From assembly GCF_048213115.1 (NCBI RefSeq), contig NZ_CP172404.1:3534001-3598000 (forward strand): a stretch of 64,000 nt of DNA. Direction: 5' to 3'. A model generated the notes under the pieces. It saw nothing but the letters and a program-made list of their open reading frames with translations, had not been told where the DNA came from and did not search any database. The translations under genes were made by a program, and so were the position numbers. Each line of letters opens with the position of its first letter. Position 1 is the stretch's first letter. The stretch is from Niveibacterium terrae (GTDB taxonomy: Bacteria > Pseudomonadota > Gammaproteobacteria > Burkholderiales > Rhodocyclaceae). Positions 32,749 to 41,891 of this stretch are shown piece by piece.

Positions 32749-32843
32749 GGCGGGGTCAAACTCCGCCATTCCATTAGAATGGAGCGCTCCGGAGTCCGCC
32801 GCGGAAGCTGCGCGCTCCGCCTTTCAACGCCCAGGGTTTCAAG

Positions 32844-35021
32844 ATGGCCGACCTCCGTTACCAGATCCTGTTCAAGGGGCGCTGCCTGCCCGGTTTCGAT
32901 GAAGTCACGGTGCGCGCCCGACTCGCTGGACAGCTCAAGCTCGCCGCGCCACAGATTGAAGCGATGTTTCAGGGACGCCCCGTCGCGCTCAAGCGCGGCC
33001 TCACGGCCGAGCAGGCCGAAGGCTATCTCGCACGGCTGAACCGTCTGGGCCTCGATGTCGCGAAAGCACCGGATCCGCGCAGCCCCGCACCTCAAGTGCA
33101 AACCCCCTCGACAGCCCCGGCAGACAGCGAAACGGAGCCGGCTTCGCCCGCCGCCGAATCCATGCTGCGCTGCTACCGCTGCGGCAAACCGGTCACGCAG
33201 CCCGGTTTCTGCACCGACTGTCAGGCAAAAACCCCGCTCGCCGCACCGGAAAAGGCGGCGGGCGAAACCGTCGAGGAAGCATTCGAATACCCGGAGGCGA
33301 GGATCTTCGGCCTCTCGCTGGACGGGCGTCTGGGTTGCCTGCGCTATACGATCTGGATGACTCTGGCGCTCGTGATCGCCCAGCTCTCCGGCGCCTCGCT
33401 GATCGGCGACGCGCTGCTGCGCGGCATGCCTGCGGGCGGGTTCAGTGTCAAGATGGGCGCGGTGCTGGTGCTCTATCTCGGCGTCCTGATGCTCTCGCTG
33501 CGCCTCGCTGTACTCAGGCTGCACGATCTGAACCGGGGCGCCGGGTGGCTGCTCGGCTTCATCGCCGTCTTCGCCGCGCTGCTGGCCCTGGGGGGGGATG
33601 GCCTCGCTCTGGCGCGCACCCAGTTGTTCTGGGGCGTGCTGCTGCTGACCATCCTGTCCGGCCCCCGGAGCGACAACGCCTTCGGCCCTCCCGACGACCC
33701 AGTTCGGCTCGCCTGGATGGACGTCGGCCCTCGAATCGGTCGTTTGCGCTATTTCGGCCTCGCGATGCTGACCATCCTGACACTGGAAGCGCTCGGTATC
33801 TTCCTGATCAAGCACCTGCTCGCCAGCGCACAGTTCGGCGGAGTCGCCAGCGTGACCCGCGCGAGCATCAGCGCGATGTCGGTGCTGCCCTCGGTCTTTG
33901 CGCTGACGCTGGCCGCCGCGCTGCGCCTGATGACGCTGCGCCTGAACGACATCGGTCGCTCGGGGATCTGGATTGCCGTCGGCTTCGGAGCGCTGCTTCT
34001 GCTGCACCCGGTTCTCGGCAGCCGATTCAACATCTTCTCTGCGGGCGACCTTTCATTCGGTCTGGACCTGCTGCTAGGTCTTGCTGCCTGCGTCGGACTG
34101 GCGCTCGTGCCAGGACAGGAAGGAGCCAACCGCTACGGCGAACCTGAACGGCTCACCAGCACGCGCTGGCTATGGCTGGGTCTGGCCAGCGTCGTGCTGA
34201 GCCTTGCCCTGGCCTCATGGATGCAGGCGCTCAAACAGGACGTGATGCAGGCGATGGCACACAGGGATTCCGCCGCGCCGCAGACGGCTTCCGGTAGCAG
34301 CGTCGCCGAGCGCATGGCCAGCCAAGGCTGGGTCGTGATCATGTACGAGGATTCCTGCCCCGAATGCGAAGGAGTCGCCAAGGCACTGGCCCCGGTCAGG
34401 GACGAGATCACGCTTTCCTTCTGCAAGGTCGGGCAGAAAGGCCCGTACGGCCTGGCCTGTCGCAACCTGCTGCAGACCGAGTTCTATCAGGGCGCGCCGC
34501 TGCCAGCGATGGTCCGGTCCTGCGGCAAACCCGTCAATCAGGGCCTCGAACGCGAGATCAAGGCGGCGATCGCCGATGGCAGCATCACCCGCTGCGATCG
34601 CCCAATCTCTCCTCCGCCCACGCGCGAGCGTCGCGTCCATGACCTGCCCAGACTGGGCACGACAGGCCTGCCGCCCGTCATGCTCTATACCCGGCTCGGC
34701 AGCGAAGACAGCGACCGGGCACGCGACTGGCTGGAGCGCCAGCGCATCCCGTTCCGCGAGTGCAACGTGGATCGGCCCCTGGGTTGCTCGCTCGCGACCG
34801 CTCAGCAGCTGCGCACGCACGAACTCCCCGAAGTGATGATCGGCGACTATCGCCTCTCCTCCACCTCCAGCCAATCGCTCGATCAGGCTTTCGGCCTCGA
34901 CACGCAGCAGCAGCCCGGCGCCCCGACGCCATCCCTGCCCAAGCTGATCCTGTTCGCTGCCGGCCTCGTCGCGGTCTTCTACGCATCGGCCCGCTTCGTG
35001 CGCCGCGTGATGCAGGGTTAA
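32844..35021 (+). CDS. Multidomain membrane protein: zinc ribbon, two DUF805 domains, thioredoxin-like domains
   Basis: A 725-residue protein. Residues 1-75: small module (RYQILFKGRCLPGFDEVTV). Residues 110-126: zinc ribbon with Cys110, Cys113, Cys123, Cys126. Residues 160-283 and 298-433: two DUF805-type membrane units, each with the R-L-[HN]-D-[LI] motif (RLHDLNRGAGW, RLNDIGRSGIW) and a PG/PR end motif (GPRSDNAFG, VPGQEGANRYG). A helix at about 441-460 precedes a thioredoxin-like domain with CPEC (Cys505, Cys508), then a glutaredoxin-like domain (610-685) lacking the CxxC, and a last membrane helix (699-716). The CPEC pair suggests disulfide chemistry; actual role unknown. It stands alone between the GH31 gene and a terminator. 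Confidence 0.8.
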   Translation: MADLRYQILFKGRCLPGFDEVTVRARLAGQLKLAAPQIEAMFQGRPVALKRGLTAEQAEGYLARLNRLGLDVAKAPDPRSPAPQVQTPSTAPADSETEPASPAAESMLRCYRCGKPVTQPGFCTDCQAKTPLAAPEKAAGETVEEAFEYPEARIFGLSLDGRLGCLRYTIWMTLALVIAQLSGASLIGDALLRGMPAGGFSVKMGAVLVLYLGVLMLSLRLAVLRLHDLNRGAGWLLGFIAVFAALLALGGDGLALARTQLFWGVLLLTILSGPRSDNAFGPPDDPVRLAWMDVGPRIGRLRYFGLAMLTILTLEALGIFLIKHLLASAQFGGVASVTRASISAMSVLPSVFALTLAAALRLMTLRLNDIGRSGIWIAVGFGALLLLHPVLGSRFNIFSAGDLSFGLDLLLGLAACVGLALVPGQEGANRYGEPERLTSTRWLWLGLASVVLSLALASWMQALKQDVMQAMAHRDSAAPQTASGSSVAERMASQGWVVIMYEDSCPECEGVAKALAPVRDEITLSFCKVGQKGPYGLACRNLLQTEFYQGAPLPAMVRSCGKPVNQGLEREIKAAIADGSITRCDRPISPPPTRERRVHDLPRLGTTGLPPVMLYTRLGSEDSDRARDWLERQRIPFRECNVDRPLGCSLATAQQLRTHELPEVMIGDYRLSSTSSQSLDQAFGLDTQQQPGAPTPSLPKLILFAAGLVAVFYASARFVRRVMQG

Positions 35022-35034
35022 GGACGGGAAAAAC

Positions 35035-35066
35035 AAAGGGCGTACGCCTTTCGACGTACGCCCTTT
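35035..35066. terminator. Bidirectional stem-loop between the fusion gene and gpmI
   Basis: AAAGGGCGTACG (35035-35046) pairs perfectly with CGTACGCCCTTT (35055-35066) around an 8-base loop. The upstream run aaaaacaaa gives a U-rich tail for minus-strand transcripts; the plus side has only a short T stretch. It separates two converging genes. Confidence 0.8.
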
Positions 35067-35086
35067 GATTGCGGAACGGATCCGGC

Positions 35087-36739
35087 TTACTTCACTTCGA
35101 GCAGGCTCTCGTCCCACTTCTCGTGCTTTTCCAGCCCGAGCAGGTTCGCGACCGTCGCTGCGATGTTCGAGAGGCCGGCGGTTTCGGTCTGCTTGAGGCC
35201 CAGCTTGCCGCCGCTGACCTTGTCGAACAGCACCAGCGGCACCGGGTTCAGCGTGTGCGCGGTCTTGGCCTTGAAGCTGCCGTCCTTGTTCTGGGCGGGC
35301 TGCTTCGTCTTCTTGTCGAGCTCGTACATCTCGTCGGCATTGCCATGGTCGGCGGTGATCAGCGCGACGCCGCCGGCGGCTTCGATGACGGGCAGCAGGC
35401 GAGCGAGCGCAAGGTCAACGGCTTCGATCGCCATCGTCGCGGCGCGGAAGTTGCCGGTGTGGCCAACCATGTCACCGTTGGCGAAGTTGCAGCGCAGGAT
35501 CTTGTGCTGGCCCGACTTGATCGCGGCGATCATCGCATCGGTGATCTCGGCGGCCTTCATCCACGGGCGCTGCTCGAAGGGCACGACATCGCTGGGCACT
35601 TCCTGCCAGGTTTCGCCTTCGAACTTGCCGGAGCGGTTGCCGTTCCAGAAGTAGGTCACATGGCCGAACTTCTGGGTTTCGGAACAGGCGAACTGGGCGA
35701 AGCCCATCTTGCTGAACCATTCGCCGGAGGTGTCCTTGATCGCGGGCGGCGCGACGAGGAAGCGCTTGGGCAGCTGCAGATCGCCGTCGTACTGGAGCAT
35801 GCCGGCGAAGGTGACCTTGGGCGCGCGCACGCGGTCGAACTTGGCGAAGTCGTCCTCGACGAAGGCGCGGGTGATCTCGATCGCGCGGTCGCCGCGGAAG
35901 TTGTAGAAGACCACGGAGTCGCCATCCTCGATCGTGCCGATCGGCTTGCCGCCTTCGGCGATCACGAACTCGGGCAGGTCCTGGTCGATCGTGCCGGGGT
36001 GTTGCGCACGCAGGCCATTGATGGCGTCGGTCGCGTTCGCGAACTGGGTACCTTCCCCGAGCACATGGGTGTGCCAGCCCTTCTCGACCATCGGCCAGTT
36101 GGCGTCGTAGCGATCCATCGTGATGTACTGGCGGCCGCCGCCGGAAGCGATGCGGGCGTCAAAGCCGTCGGTGCTGAGTTCCTTCAGGAAAGCTTCGAAG
36201 GGCACGACATAGTCGAGCGCGCTGGTTTCGGGCACATCGCGGCCGTCGATCAGCGCGTGGATGCGCACCGTCTTCACGCCTTCGACCTTGGCCTGGGCAA
36301 CCATCGCCTTCAGGTGGTCGATGTGGCTGTGCACGTTGCCATCGGAGAACAGACCGATGAAGTGCAGCGCGCCCGCCTTGCCGTTCGCGCCGGCCTTGGC
36401 GCCCGCCACGATCTGCTTCCACGCATCGTCGGCCCAGATCGCGCCGTCGGCGATCGCGTTGGCGACCAGCGCCGCGCCCTGCGCATAGACCTGACCAGCG
36501 CCGATCGCGTTGTGGCCGACTTCGGAGTTACCCATGTCGTCATCGGACGGCATGCCGACCGCGGTGCCGTGGGCGCGCAGCGAGATGTTCGGGCACTGCG
36601 CGAAGAGGGCATCGAGGGTCGGCTTGCGGGCGGCGGCAATAGCGCTGCCGGCTTCGTTCTTGGGCTGTCCGTAACCGTCCATGACGATCACGACGACCGG
36701 CCCGGCCACACCGGGGAAGGCGGAAAATTTCTTCAGCAT
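35087..36739 (-). CDS. gpmI: 2,3-bisphosphoglycerate-independent phosphoglycerate mutase
   Basis: A 550-residue alkaline-phosphatase-superfamily enzyme that interconverts 3- and 2-phosphoglycerate using two Mn ions. N-terminal VVVIVMDGYG, catalytic Ser72 in DDDMGNSEVGHN, the phosphoglycerate-binding HIDHL, DGRDVPET and GGRQYITMDRY, and C-terminal TADHGNADEM and GHTGN are all present. The ATG at 36737-36739 has AAGGA upstream; the in-frame GTG at 36811 would add 24 residues unlike the family. The 280 bp up to priA contains an open frame but no gene I recognise. Confidence 0.95.
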   Translation of the reverse strand: MLKKFSAFPGVAGPVVVIVMDGYGQPKNEAGSAIAAARKPTLDALFAQCPNISLRAHGTAVGMPSDDDMGNSEVGHNAIGAGQVYAQGAALVANAIADGAIWADDAWKQIVAGAKAGANGKAGALHFIGLFSDGNVHSHIDHLKAMVAQAKVEGVKTVRIHALIDGRDVPETSALDYVVPFEAFLKELSTDGFDARIASGGGRQYITMDRYDANWPMVEKGWHTHVLGEGTQFANATDAINGLRAQHPGTIDQDLPEFVIAEGGKPIGTIEDGDSVVFYNFRGDRAIEITRAFVEDDFAKFDRVRAPKVTFAGMLQYDGDLQLPKRFLVAPPAIKDTSGEWFSKMGFAQFACSETQKFGHVTYFWNGNRSGKFEGETWQEVPSDVVPFEQRPWMKAAEITDAMIAAIKSGQHKILRCNFANGDMVGHTGNFRAATMAIEAVDLALARLLPVIEAAGGVALITADHGNADEMYELDKKTKQPAQNKDGSFKAKTAHTLNPVPLVLFDKVSGGKLGLKQTETAGLSNIAATVANLLGLEKHEKWDESLLEVK

Positions 36740-37019
36740 GTCAGTTTCCTTGATGAAAATGGGGGAGCAGGTATAAGCCTCGTCACTGCGCAGGACGGGC
36801 GCCTCGATCACGGGCGCACCCAGCCAGAGCGGACGCCAGGCCGTCAGAGCGACGACCCGCGTCGCGAACCCTCTGCGCAGCAGGCCGGAAACGCAGGCTT
36901 CATCGTACCAGCCAGACTGTGCCAGTGTGCCGCAAAGCTCAGGAATCAGGCTTGCGGCCGGTCAGGAGTCCCCCGCTTCCGGCGTGGAGCCCGGCGCCGT
37001 TCATCGACCCGCGGCCGCC

Positions 37020-39191
37020 TCAGATCTCGGTCGGGTCGACGTCGAGGTGCCAGCGCACGGTGCGGCGCAGCTTGGCGAGACGCGGCAGCCAGGCGGCAAG
37101 GTGGTTCTGGAGCACGCTCCTCTGGTCGGCCTCGATGACCAGTTGCGCGCGCTCAAGGCGCGCCCTGCGCACCAGGCGCATCGGCACCGGGTCGAAGCGG
37201 CGCAGCCCCTCACTGAGGTCATCGCCCAAGGCGCGCGCCTCGACCAGAAAGGCGATCGCGTCGTCGACCTTGTCCGCTTCAGCTCTCAACACGGCCTGGG
37301 CGCCGAAGGGCGGAAACCACGCCGCTTCGCGCTGGGCCAGCTCGTCGCGGGCAAAGCCCGAATAGTCCTGGCGGCGCAACGCATCGAAGAGCGGATGATC
37401 GGGAAATTCGGTCTGGATCAGCACCTCGCCGGGCAGCGCGGCGCGGCCGGCACGCCCGGCGACCTGCATCAGCTGCTGGAACAGCCGCTCGGGGGCCCGG
37501 TAGTCGGACGCGAACAGAGAAGCGTCGGCGCCGACGACCCCGACCAGGGTCAGGCGCGGAAAATCGTGCCCCTTCGCGAGCATCTGGGTGCCGACCAGGA
37601 TGTCGGCATCTCCGTTCTCGATCGCCTGGCGCAGCGCGATCCACTGCGCCGGAGTGCGGATGCTGTCGCGGTCGGCGCGCAACACGCGGGCTTCGGGGAA
37701 GCGCTGGCTGATCCATTCTTCCAGCCTCTGGGTGCCCCGCCCGAAGCCGACCAGATCCTGGTTGCCGCACTGCGGGCAGGCTCTGGGCACCGGCGCTTCG
37801 GAACCGCAGTGGTGGCAGCGCAGAACCCGCTCCGCCAGATGCAGCACGCGGTGGGCCGAGCAGCGGTCGCAGTCGCTGACCCAGTTGCAGGCCGGGCAGG
37901 CCAGCACCGGCGCATAGCCGCGCCGGTTCAGGAACACGAGGCTCTGCTCGCCGCGCGCGAGACAGGCCGCGAGCGCCGCTTCGAGCTGGGGCGAGAGTCC
38001 GTCCCTGAGTTTGATCCGCCGCGTGTCGATCAGCCGGATCGTCGGCGGAGCGGCGGCCGCCGCACGTTCGCTCAGTTCGAGTTTGCAATAGCGGCCGTTG
38101 AGCGCCTGCTGCCAGCTCTCCAGCGACGGAGTCGCCGAACCGAGCACGACCGGCACGCCGCGCTGATGCGCCCGCCAGACCGCGAGATCGCGCGCCGAGT
38201 AGCGCATCCCATCCTGCTGCTTGTAGGAAGCATCGTGCTCCTCGTCGACGAGGATCAGGCCCAGGCGCGGCAGCGGCGAGAACACCGCGAGCCGGGTTCC
38301 CATCACGATGTCGGCCTCGCCCGTAAGCGCGTCGAGGAAGCCCCGGCAGCGCGCGCCGTCGGAGGCCCCGCTGTGCAGCGCGATCCGCCGTGCGCGCGGA
38401 AACCTCTGCGCGACACGCTGCTCCAGCTGCGGAGTCAGGCCGATCTCGGGCACCAGCAGCAGCGCCTGCTGCCCGGTGGCCAGAGTTCGCTCGATCAGGC
38501 GCAGATAGACTTCCGTTTTTCCGCTGCCGGTGATCCCGTGCAGCAGCCAGCCCTTGAATTTACCGGCCTCGCCGGCGATCGCCGCTATCACCTGTTGCTG
38601 CTCGGCATTGAGCGTCGGCGCCGAGCTGAGGTCCGCAGAACGGTCCGCGGGAGCCTCCTCGATCAGGCCGCGGCTCTTCGCGTCGCGCAGGTGGCAGGAA
38701 GAAAAGCCCGCGGCGAGCAGCTCGCCACGGCGCCGCGCACCGCCAGCCAGCGCATCGAGCAGAGCGATCAGACGCGGCGCGCGCGGCTTGGTTTCCAGCC
38801 AAACGTTCGCCTGGCTCGTCGCGACGAGCCAGGGATCGCGCTCGCGCGAAGCGAGCAGCTCGGCGCGGCGCAGACCCGGAGGCAGCGCAACCGCCAGCGC
38901 TTCGCCGAGCGGATGGTGGTAGTAGCGGGCCGCGAACTCGACCAGAGCCAGCCAGTCGCGCGGCAGGGCGGGAACCTCGCGCATTACGCTGACGATCGGC
39001 TTGAGTCGCGAAGGCTCGACTTCGCTCGCAACCGGCAGCGCCAGCACGACGGCGGTCTTCTCGCCTTTTCCGAACGGAACCCGGACCAGGCGACCGACAT
39101 CGTCCGGCCCCATCCCGGGAGCCAGATAGTCGAAGTTGCGCTGCAGCGGAACGGGCAGGGCCAGCCTCGCGACCGGTAAATCCTCAGCCAT
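37020..39191 (-). CDS. priA: Primosomal protein N' (replication restart helicase)
   Basis: A 723-residue 3'-5' helicase that reloads the replisome at stalled forks. The N-terminal 3' DNA-binding domain is short-to-normal (VPLQRNFDYLAP). Helicase motifs: GITGSGKTEVYL (Walker A), LILVDEEHDASYKQ (DEEH box), VLGSATPSLES. Eight zinc-binding cysteines lie in order as CPAC, CDRC, CHHC and CPQC. The C-terminal helicase block shows GTQMLAKGHDFPRLTLVGV and QVAGRAGRA. Its upstream intergenic region carries DnaA-box-like sequences. Confidence 0.96.
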   Translation of the reverse strand: MAEDLPVARLALPVPLQRNFDYLAPGMGPDDVGRLVRVPFGKGEKTAVVLALPVASEVEPSRLKPIVSVMREVPALPRDWLALVEFAARYYHHPLGEALAVALPPGLRRAELLASRERDPWLVATSQANVWLETKPRAPRLIALLDALAGGARRRGELLAAGFSSCHLRDAKSRGLIEEAPADRSADLSSAPTLNAEQQQVIAAIAGEAGKFKGWLLHGITGSGKTEVYLRLIERTLATGQQALLLVPEIGLTPQLEQRVAQRFPRARRIALHSGASDGARCRGFLDALTGEADIVMGTRLAVFSPLPRLGLILVDEEHDASYKQQDGMRYSARDLAVWRAHQRGVPVVLGSATPSLESWQQALNGRYCKLELSERAAAAAPPTIRLIDTRRIKLRDGLSPQLEAALAACLARGEQSLVFLNRRGYAPVLACPACNWVSDCDRCSAHRVLHLAERVLRCHHCGSEAPVPRACPQCGNQDLVGFGRGTQRLEEWISQRFPEARVLRADRDSIRTPAQWIALRQAIENGDADILVGTQMLAKGHDFPRLTLVGVVGADASLFASDYRAPERLFQQLMQVAGRAGRAALPGEVLIQTEFPDHPLFDALRRQDYSGFARDELAQREAAWFPPFGAQAVLRAEADKVDDAIAFLVEARALGDDLSEGLRRFDPVPMRLVRRARLERAQLVIEADQRSVLQNHLAAWLPRLAKLRRTVRWHLDVDPTEI

Positions 39192-39297
39192 CAGGAAACC
39201 CGCAAAAACACCAGAATTGCCTAGTTTTCAATGGCTTGCCTGCCGATCCTGAGAAAACACCGCGAGAGTGACTCATAAGCCCATTGATACATTGAGC

Positions 39298-39488
39298 TTA
39301 TCCAGAAACTGTGGATAAGTTTGTGGGATAAGTGGAAAAGACCCCGCGCCGAAACGGTGCAGACTTTTTTGCGGCGCAGCATGCATCGACAAAAAACCAA
39401 AAACAAATCAGTTACTTGCAAATACCTCAAAACGCCGGAAGACTGCCTTTCCGCGCATCCGGAAAGGCGTGGTCGTCTCTGTGCATAA
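39298..39488. promoter_or_regulatory. DnaA-box-like cluster in the AT-rich priA-rlmI intergenic region
   Basis: The 346-bp gap 39192-39537 has no gene. It holds TTATCCAGA (39298-39306, one mismatch to TTATCCACA), TGTGGATAA (39310-39318, exact box on the minus strand) and TGTGCATAA (39480-39488, exact match to TTWTNCACA on the minus strand). Between them lie an A-rich stretch (about 39388-39427) and a hairpin with arms GCCTTTCCG/CGGAAAGGC (39445-39468). The region is visibly richer in A/T than its surroundings. It likely includes the priA promoter; origin function is not shown. Confidence 0.45.
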
Positions 39489-39537
39489 CTTGCGTACAGT
39501 TCTTCCGGAAACGCGGGGAATCCCCGGCCCACAAGGC

Positions 39538-40728
39538 TCATCCGACCTCGCAGACCAGACCTTTCAGATACTCGCCTTCAGGAAAGGCGAGGCCGATCGC
39601 GTGGTCGGGCGCGGCGCTGAGCCGGTGCAGGATCCGCGCGTCGCGGCGGGCGTCCGACGCGGCGCCGGCGACGATGCTCTGGAAGAGTTCCTGACCAATG
39701 CCGCCCGAACACGAGTAAGTCATCAGGATGCCGCCCGGATTGAGCAGTTTGAAGCCGAACAGATTGATGTCCTTGTAGGCCCGCGCCGCACGCTGGGCGT
39801 GGGCAGCCGACGGGGCGAACTTCGGCGGATCGAGCACGATCAGATCGAAGCTCCTGCCCTGGGCCTTCATCTCGCGCAGCGCCTCGAACACGTCGGCTTC
39901 CTGCCATTCGGCGCGCGCGGCGTCGAGTTGGGGATTGCGCGCCAGATTGCGCCGCGCGCTCTCAAGCGCAGGTCCCGAAGAGTCGATCGACAACACCTCC
40001 CTCGCGCCGCCGGCCAGCGCCTGCAGCGAAAAGCCACCCGTGTAACAGAAGCAGTTCAGCACGCTGCGGTCTTTCGCGAGATCGCGGGTCAGCCGACGGT
40101 TCTCACGCTGGTCGAGGTAGAAACCGGTCTTGTGACCGCCGACCGCGTCGACGCCGAGCAACACGCCGTATTCCTCGATCGCGAGATCGGGATCGGGATC
40201 GGTTCCGGCGAGCACGCCGACCTGGGCCGTCAAGCCTTCGCGGCCACGCACTTCCGAATCCGAGCGCTCATAGATGTTGTGGCAGTCGGTCGCCGCGAGC
40301 AGACCGGCGACGATCGCGTCGCGCCAGTGATCGGCCCCGGCGCTGGTCAGCTGCAGCACGATCGTGTCGCGATAGCGGTCGGCGATGACGCCGGGCAGGC
40401 CGTCCGATTCGCCGTGGATCAGCCGCAGGCCCTGCTGGCCGGCGAGCTGCGGGTGAGTCGCGCGGCGCGCGACGGCCGCGGCGATCGTCCGCTTGAAGAA
40501 AGCATGATCGACCGACTGGCTCGCATCGAAATTCCACATCCGTGCGCGGATCTGCGATTCCGGGGAATAGGCCGCACGGCCCAGCGAATCTCCGCGATCG
40601 CTGAGCACTTCGACGGTGTCGCCGGGGCGGGCCCGGCCTTCGAGCCGGGCGACCGAGCCAGCGAAGATCCACGGATGCCGGCGCATCAGCGAGCGTTCCT
40701 TGCCCGGTTTCAATATCAGTTGTGCCAT
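39538..40728 (-). CDS. rlmI: 23S rRNA (cytosine-C5) methyltransferase RlmI-type
   Basis: A 396-residue class I SAM methyltransferase that in E. coli methylates C1962 of 23S rRNA. An N-terminal PUA domain (LKPGKERSLMRRHPWIFAGSV) is followed by an EEHEH region and a Rossmann domain: LNCFCYTGGFSLQALAGGA (motif I), VLSIDSSGPALE, and LDPPKFAPS (motif IV), with the catalytic cysteine in MTYSCSGGI. The ATG at 40726-40728 has AGGTGG upstream. RlmI/RlmK-like naming is by family; site specificity is inferred. Confidence 0.9.
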   Translation of the reverse strand: MAQLILKPGKERSLMRRHPWIFAGSVARLEGRARPGDTVEVLSDRGDSLGRAAYSPESQIRARMWNFDASQSVDHAFFKRTIAAAVARRATHPQLAGQQGLRLIHGESDGLPGVIADRYRDTIVLQLTSAGADHWRDAIVAGLLAATDCHNIYERSDSEVRGREGLTAQVGVLAGTDPDPDLAIEEYGVLLGVDAVGGHKTGFYLDQRENRRLTRDLAKDRSVLNCFCYTGGFSLQALAGGAREVLSIDSSGPALESARRNLARNPQLDAARAEWQEADVFEALREMKAQGRSFDLIVLDPPKFAPSAAHAQRAARAYKDINLFGFKLLNPGGILMTYSCSGGIGQELFQSIVAGAASDARRDARILHRLSAAPDHAIGLAFPEGEYLKGLVCEVG

Positions 40729-40854
40729 GGTGCCACCTGAAAGCAAAAACGGATTTTCGCACGCGCACGGCTTTACGGCAGGCTTAGTCACCGATGCTAT
40801 CTTTCGGACAAAGCTTCCGCGAAGTTCCACTGCCACCGCTCACGGCCAACCCGC

Positions 40855-41820
40855 ATGAAGATCGCCCCGATCATCCTCGACATCGAAGCCTCCGGTTTGG
40901 GCGCGCACAGCTACCCGATCGAGATCGGCCTGGCCCTTCCCGAGGACAGGAGCTATTCCCGGCTGATCCTGCCCGAGCCAGACTGGACGCACTGGTGCGA
41001 TGAGGCCGAGGCGATACACCATATCGATAGAGACCTGCTCCGCGAGAGAGGGCGCCCGGCCGCCGAGATCGCCGCCGAGCTCAACGAGCTGCTGGCCGGC
41101 CAGATCGTCTATTCGGACGGTTGGGCCAACGACTACAGCTGGCTCGCGCTGCTCTTCGACGCGGCCGGCAGCTCTGCTCGCTTCCGCCTCGAAAACCTGC
41201 GCAGCCTGCTCAGAGAAGAGCAGCTTGCCCGCTGGCACCCCTGCAAGGACCAGATCACCGCCGACCTCGCGGCCGAGCGCCACCGCGCCAGCACCGATGC
41301 CCGCATCCTGCAGCTCGCGGTGCTGCGACTGAACGAGGGGGTCATGCCGGTCGCGGCCGGCCACGAAGAACGCCTGATCGCGCAGATGGCCGAACTCGAC
41401 GCACTGACCCTGTCCGACCTGATCGCGGCAAGCCGCGGCCAGCGCGAACTGCTCAGGTTGAGGGAACGTCATACCGCGCTGATCTGCCGCGGCGGCCGCA
41501 TCCTGGCCGAATACCTGGAGCAACATTTGAGCGCCTATGTCGCGCTGCGCCAGAGCAGCGCGACGCACTGGGAGATCGTCGCGATCAACATCCACCCGTG
41601 GTATCGCGGCACCGGCCTCTACCGCCGGATGCTGATACGCACGCTCGCGCACCTGCTCTCGCACGGCGCCGAGACACTGACGAGCCAGGTCCTGCCGGGC
41701 AGCGAAGCAACGATCCGCTTTCACGAAAAGCTCGGTTTCACCCGCGAGGCGGACAGCCCCGAACAAATACGCTACTCGATCCGGGTCGAGGATCTGGCCC
41801 GCCGGCTGCGCCGGATTTAA
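40855..41820 (+). CDS. DEDDh exonuclease-GNAT acetyltransferase fusion
   Basis: A 321-residue protein with two enzymatic domains. Residues 1-155 resemble DEDDh 3'-5' exonucleases: Asp9 and Glu11 in ILDIEASG, Asp93 in WANDYSW, His143 and Asp148 in HRASTD. Residues 195-320 resemble a GNAT acetyltransferase: EIVAINIHPWYRGTGLYRRML carries the acetyl-CoA loop R-G-x-G-L, followed by SEATIRFHEKLGF, the typical last strand and helix. Both active sites look complete. No neighbouring gene explains the pairing; substrate of either domain unknown. A real fusion rather than an annotation artefact, since the frame is continuous with no internal start context. Confidence 0.8.
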   Translation: MKIAPIILDIEASGLGAHSYPIEIGLALPEDRSYSRLILPEPDWTHWCDEAEAIHHIDRDLLRERGRPAAEIAAELNELLAGQIVYSDGWANDYSWLALLFDAAGSSARFRLENLRSLLREEQLARWHPCKDQITADLAAERHRASTDARILQLAVLRLNEGVMPVAAGHEERLIAQMAELDALTLSDLIAASRGQRELLRLRERHTALICRGGRILAEYLEQHLSAYVALRQSSATHWEIVAINIHPWYRGTGLYRRMLIRTLAHLLSHGAETLTSQVLPGSEATIRFHEKLGFTREADSPEQIRYSIRVEDLARRLRRI

Positions 41821-41891
41821 GCCGTCATAAGCTTGACTCACCCCTTTGCCGCCAACGGGTTACAGTTCCGCTCTGACCAAGCCCTTAAAAC

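Noticed and set aside
36740..36930. In-frame extension upstream of gpmI (about 60 codons back to a TGA)
   Set aside because: The start at 36739 has a good ribosome site and family-like N-terminus; the extension has no start codon with a ribosome site and no recognisable sequence.
36927..39179. Long plus-strand frame of 750 codons opposite priA
   Set aside because: Antisense shadow; priA on the other strand has the complete helicase and zinc motifs.
39192..39537. Chromosome replication origin
   Set aside because: DnaA boxes are present, but no dnaA/dnaN or other origin neighbours, and skew could not be computed; kept only as a finding.
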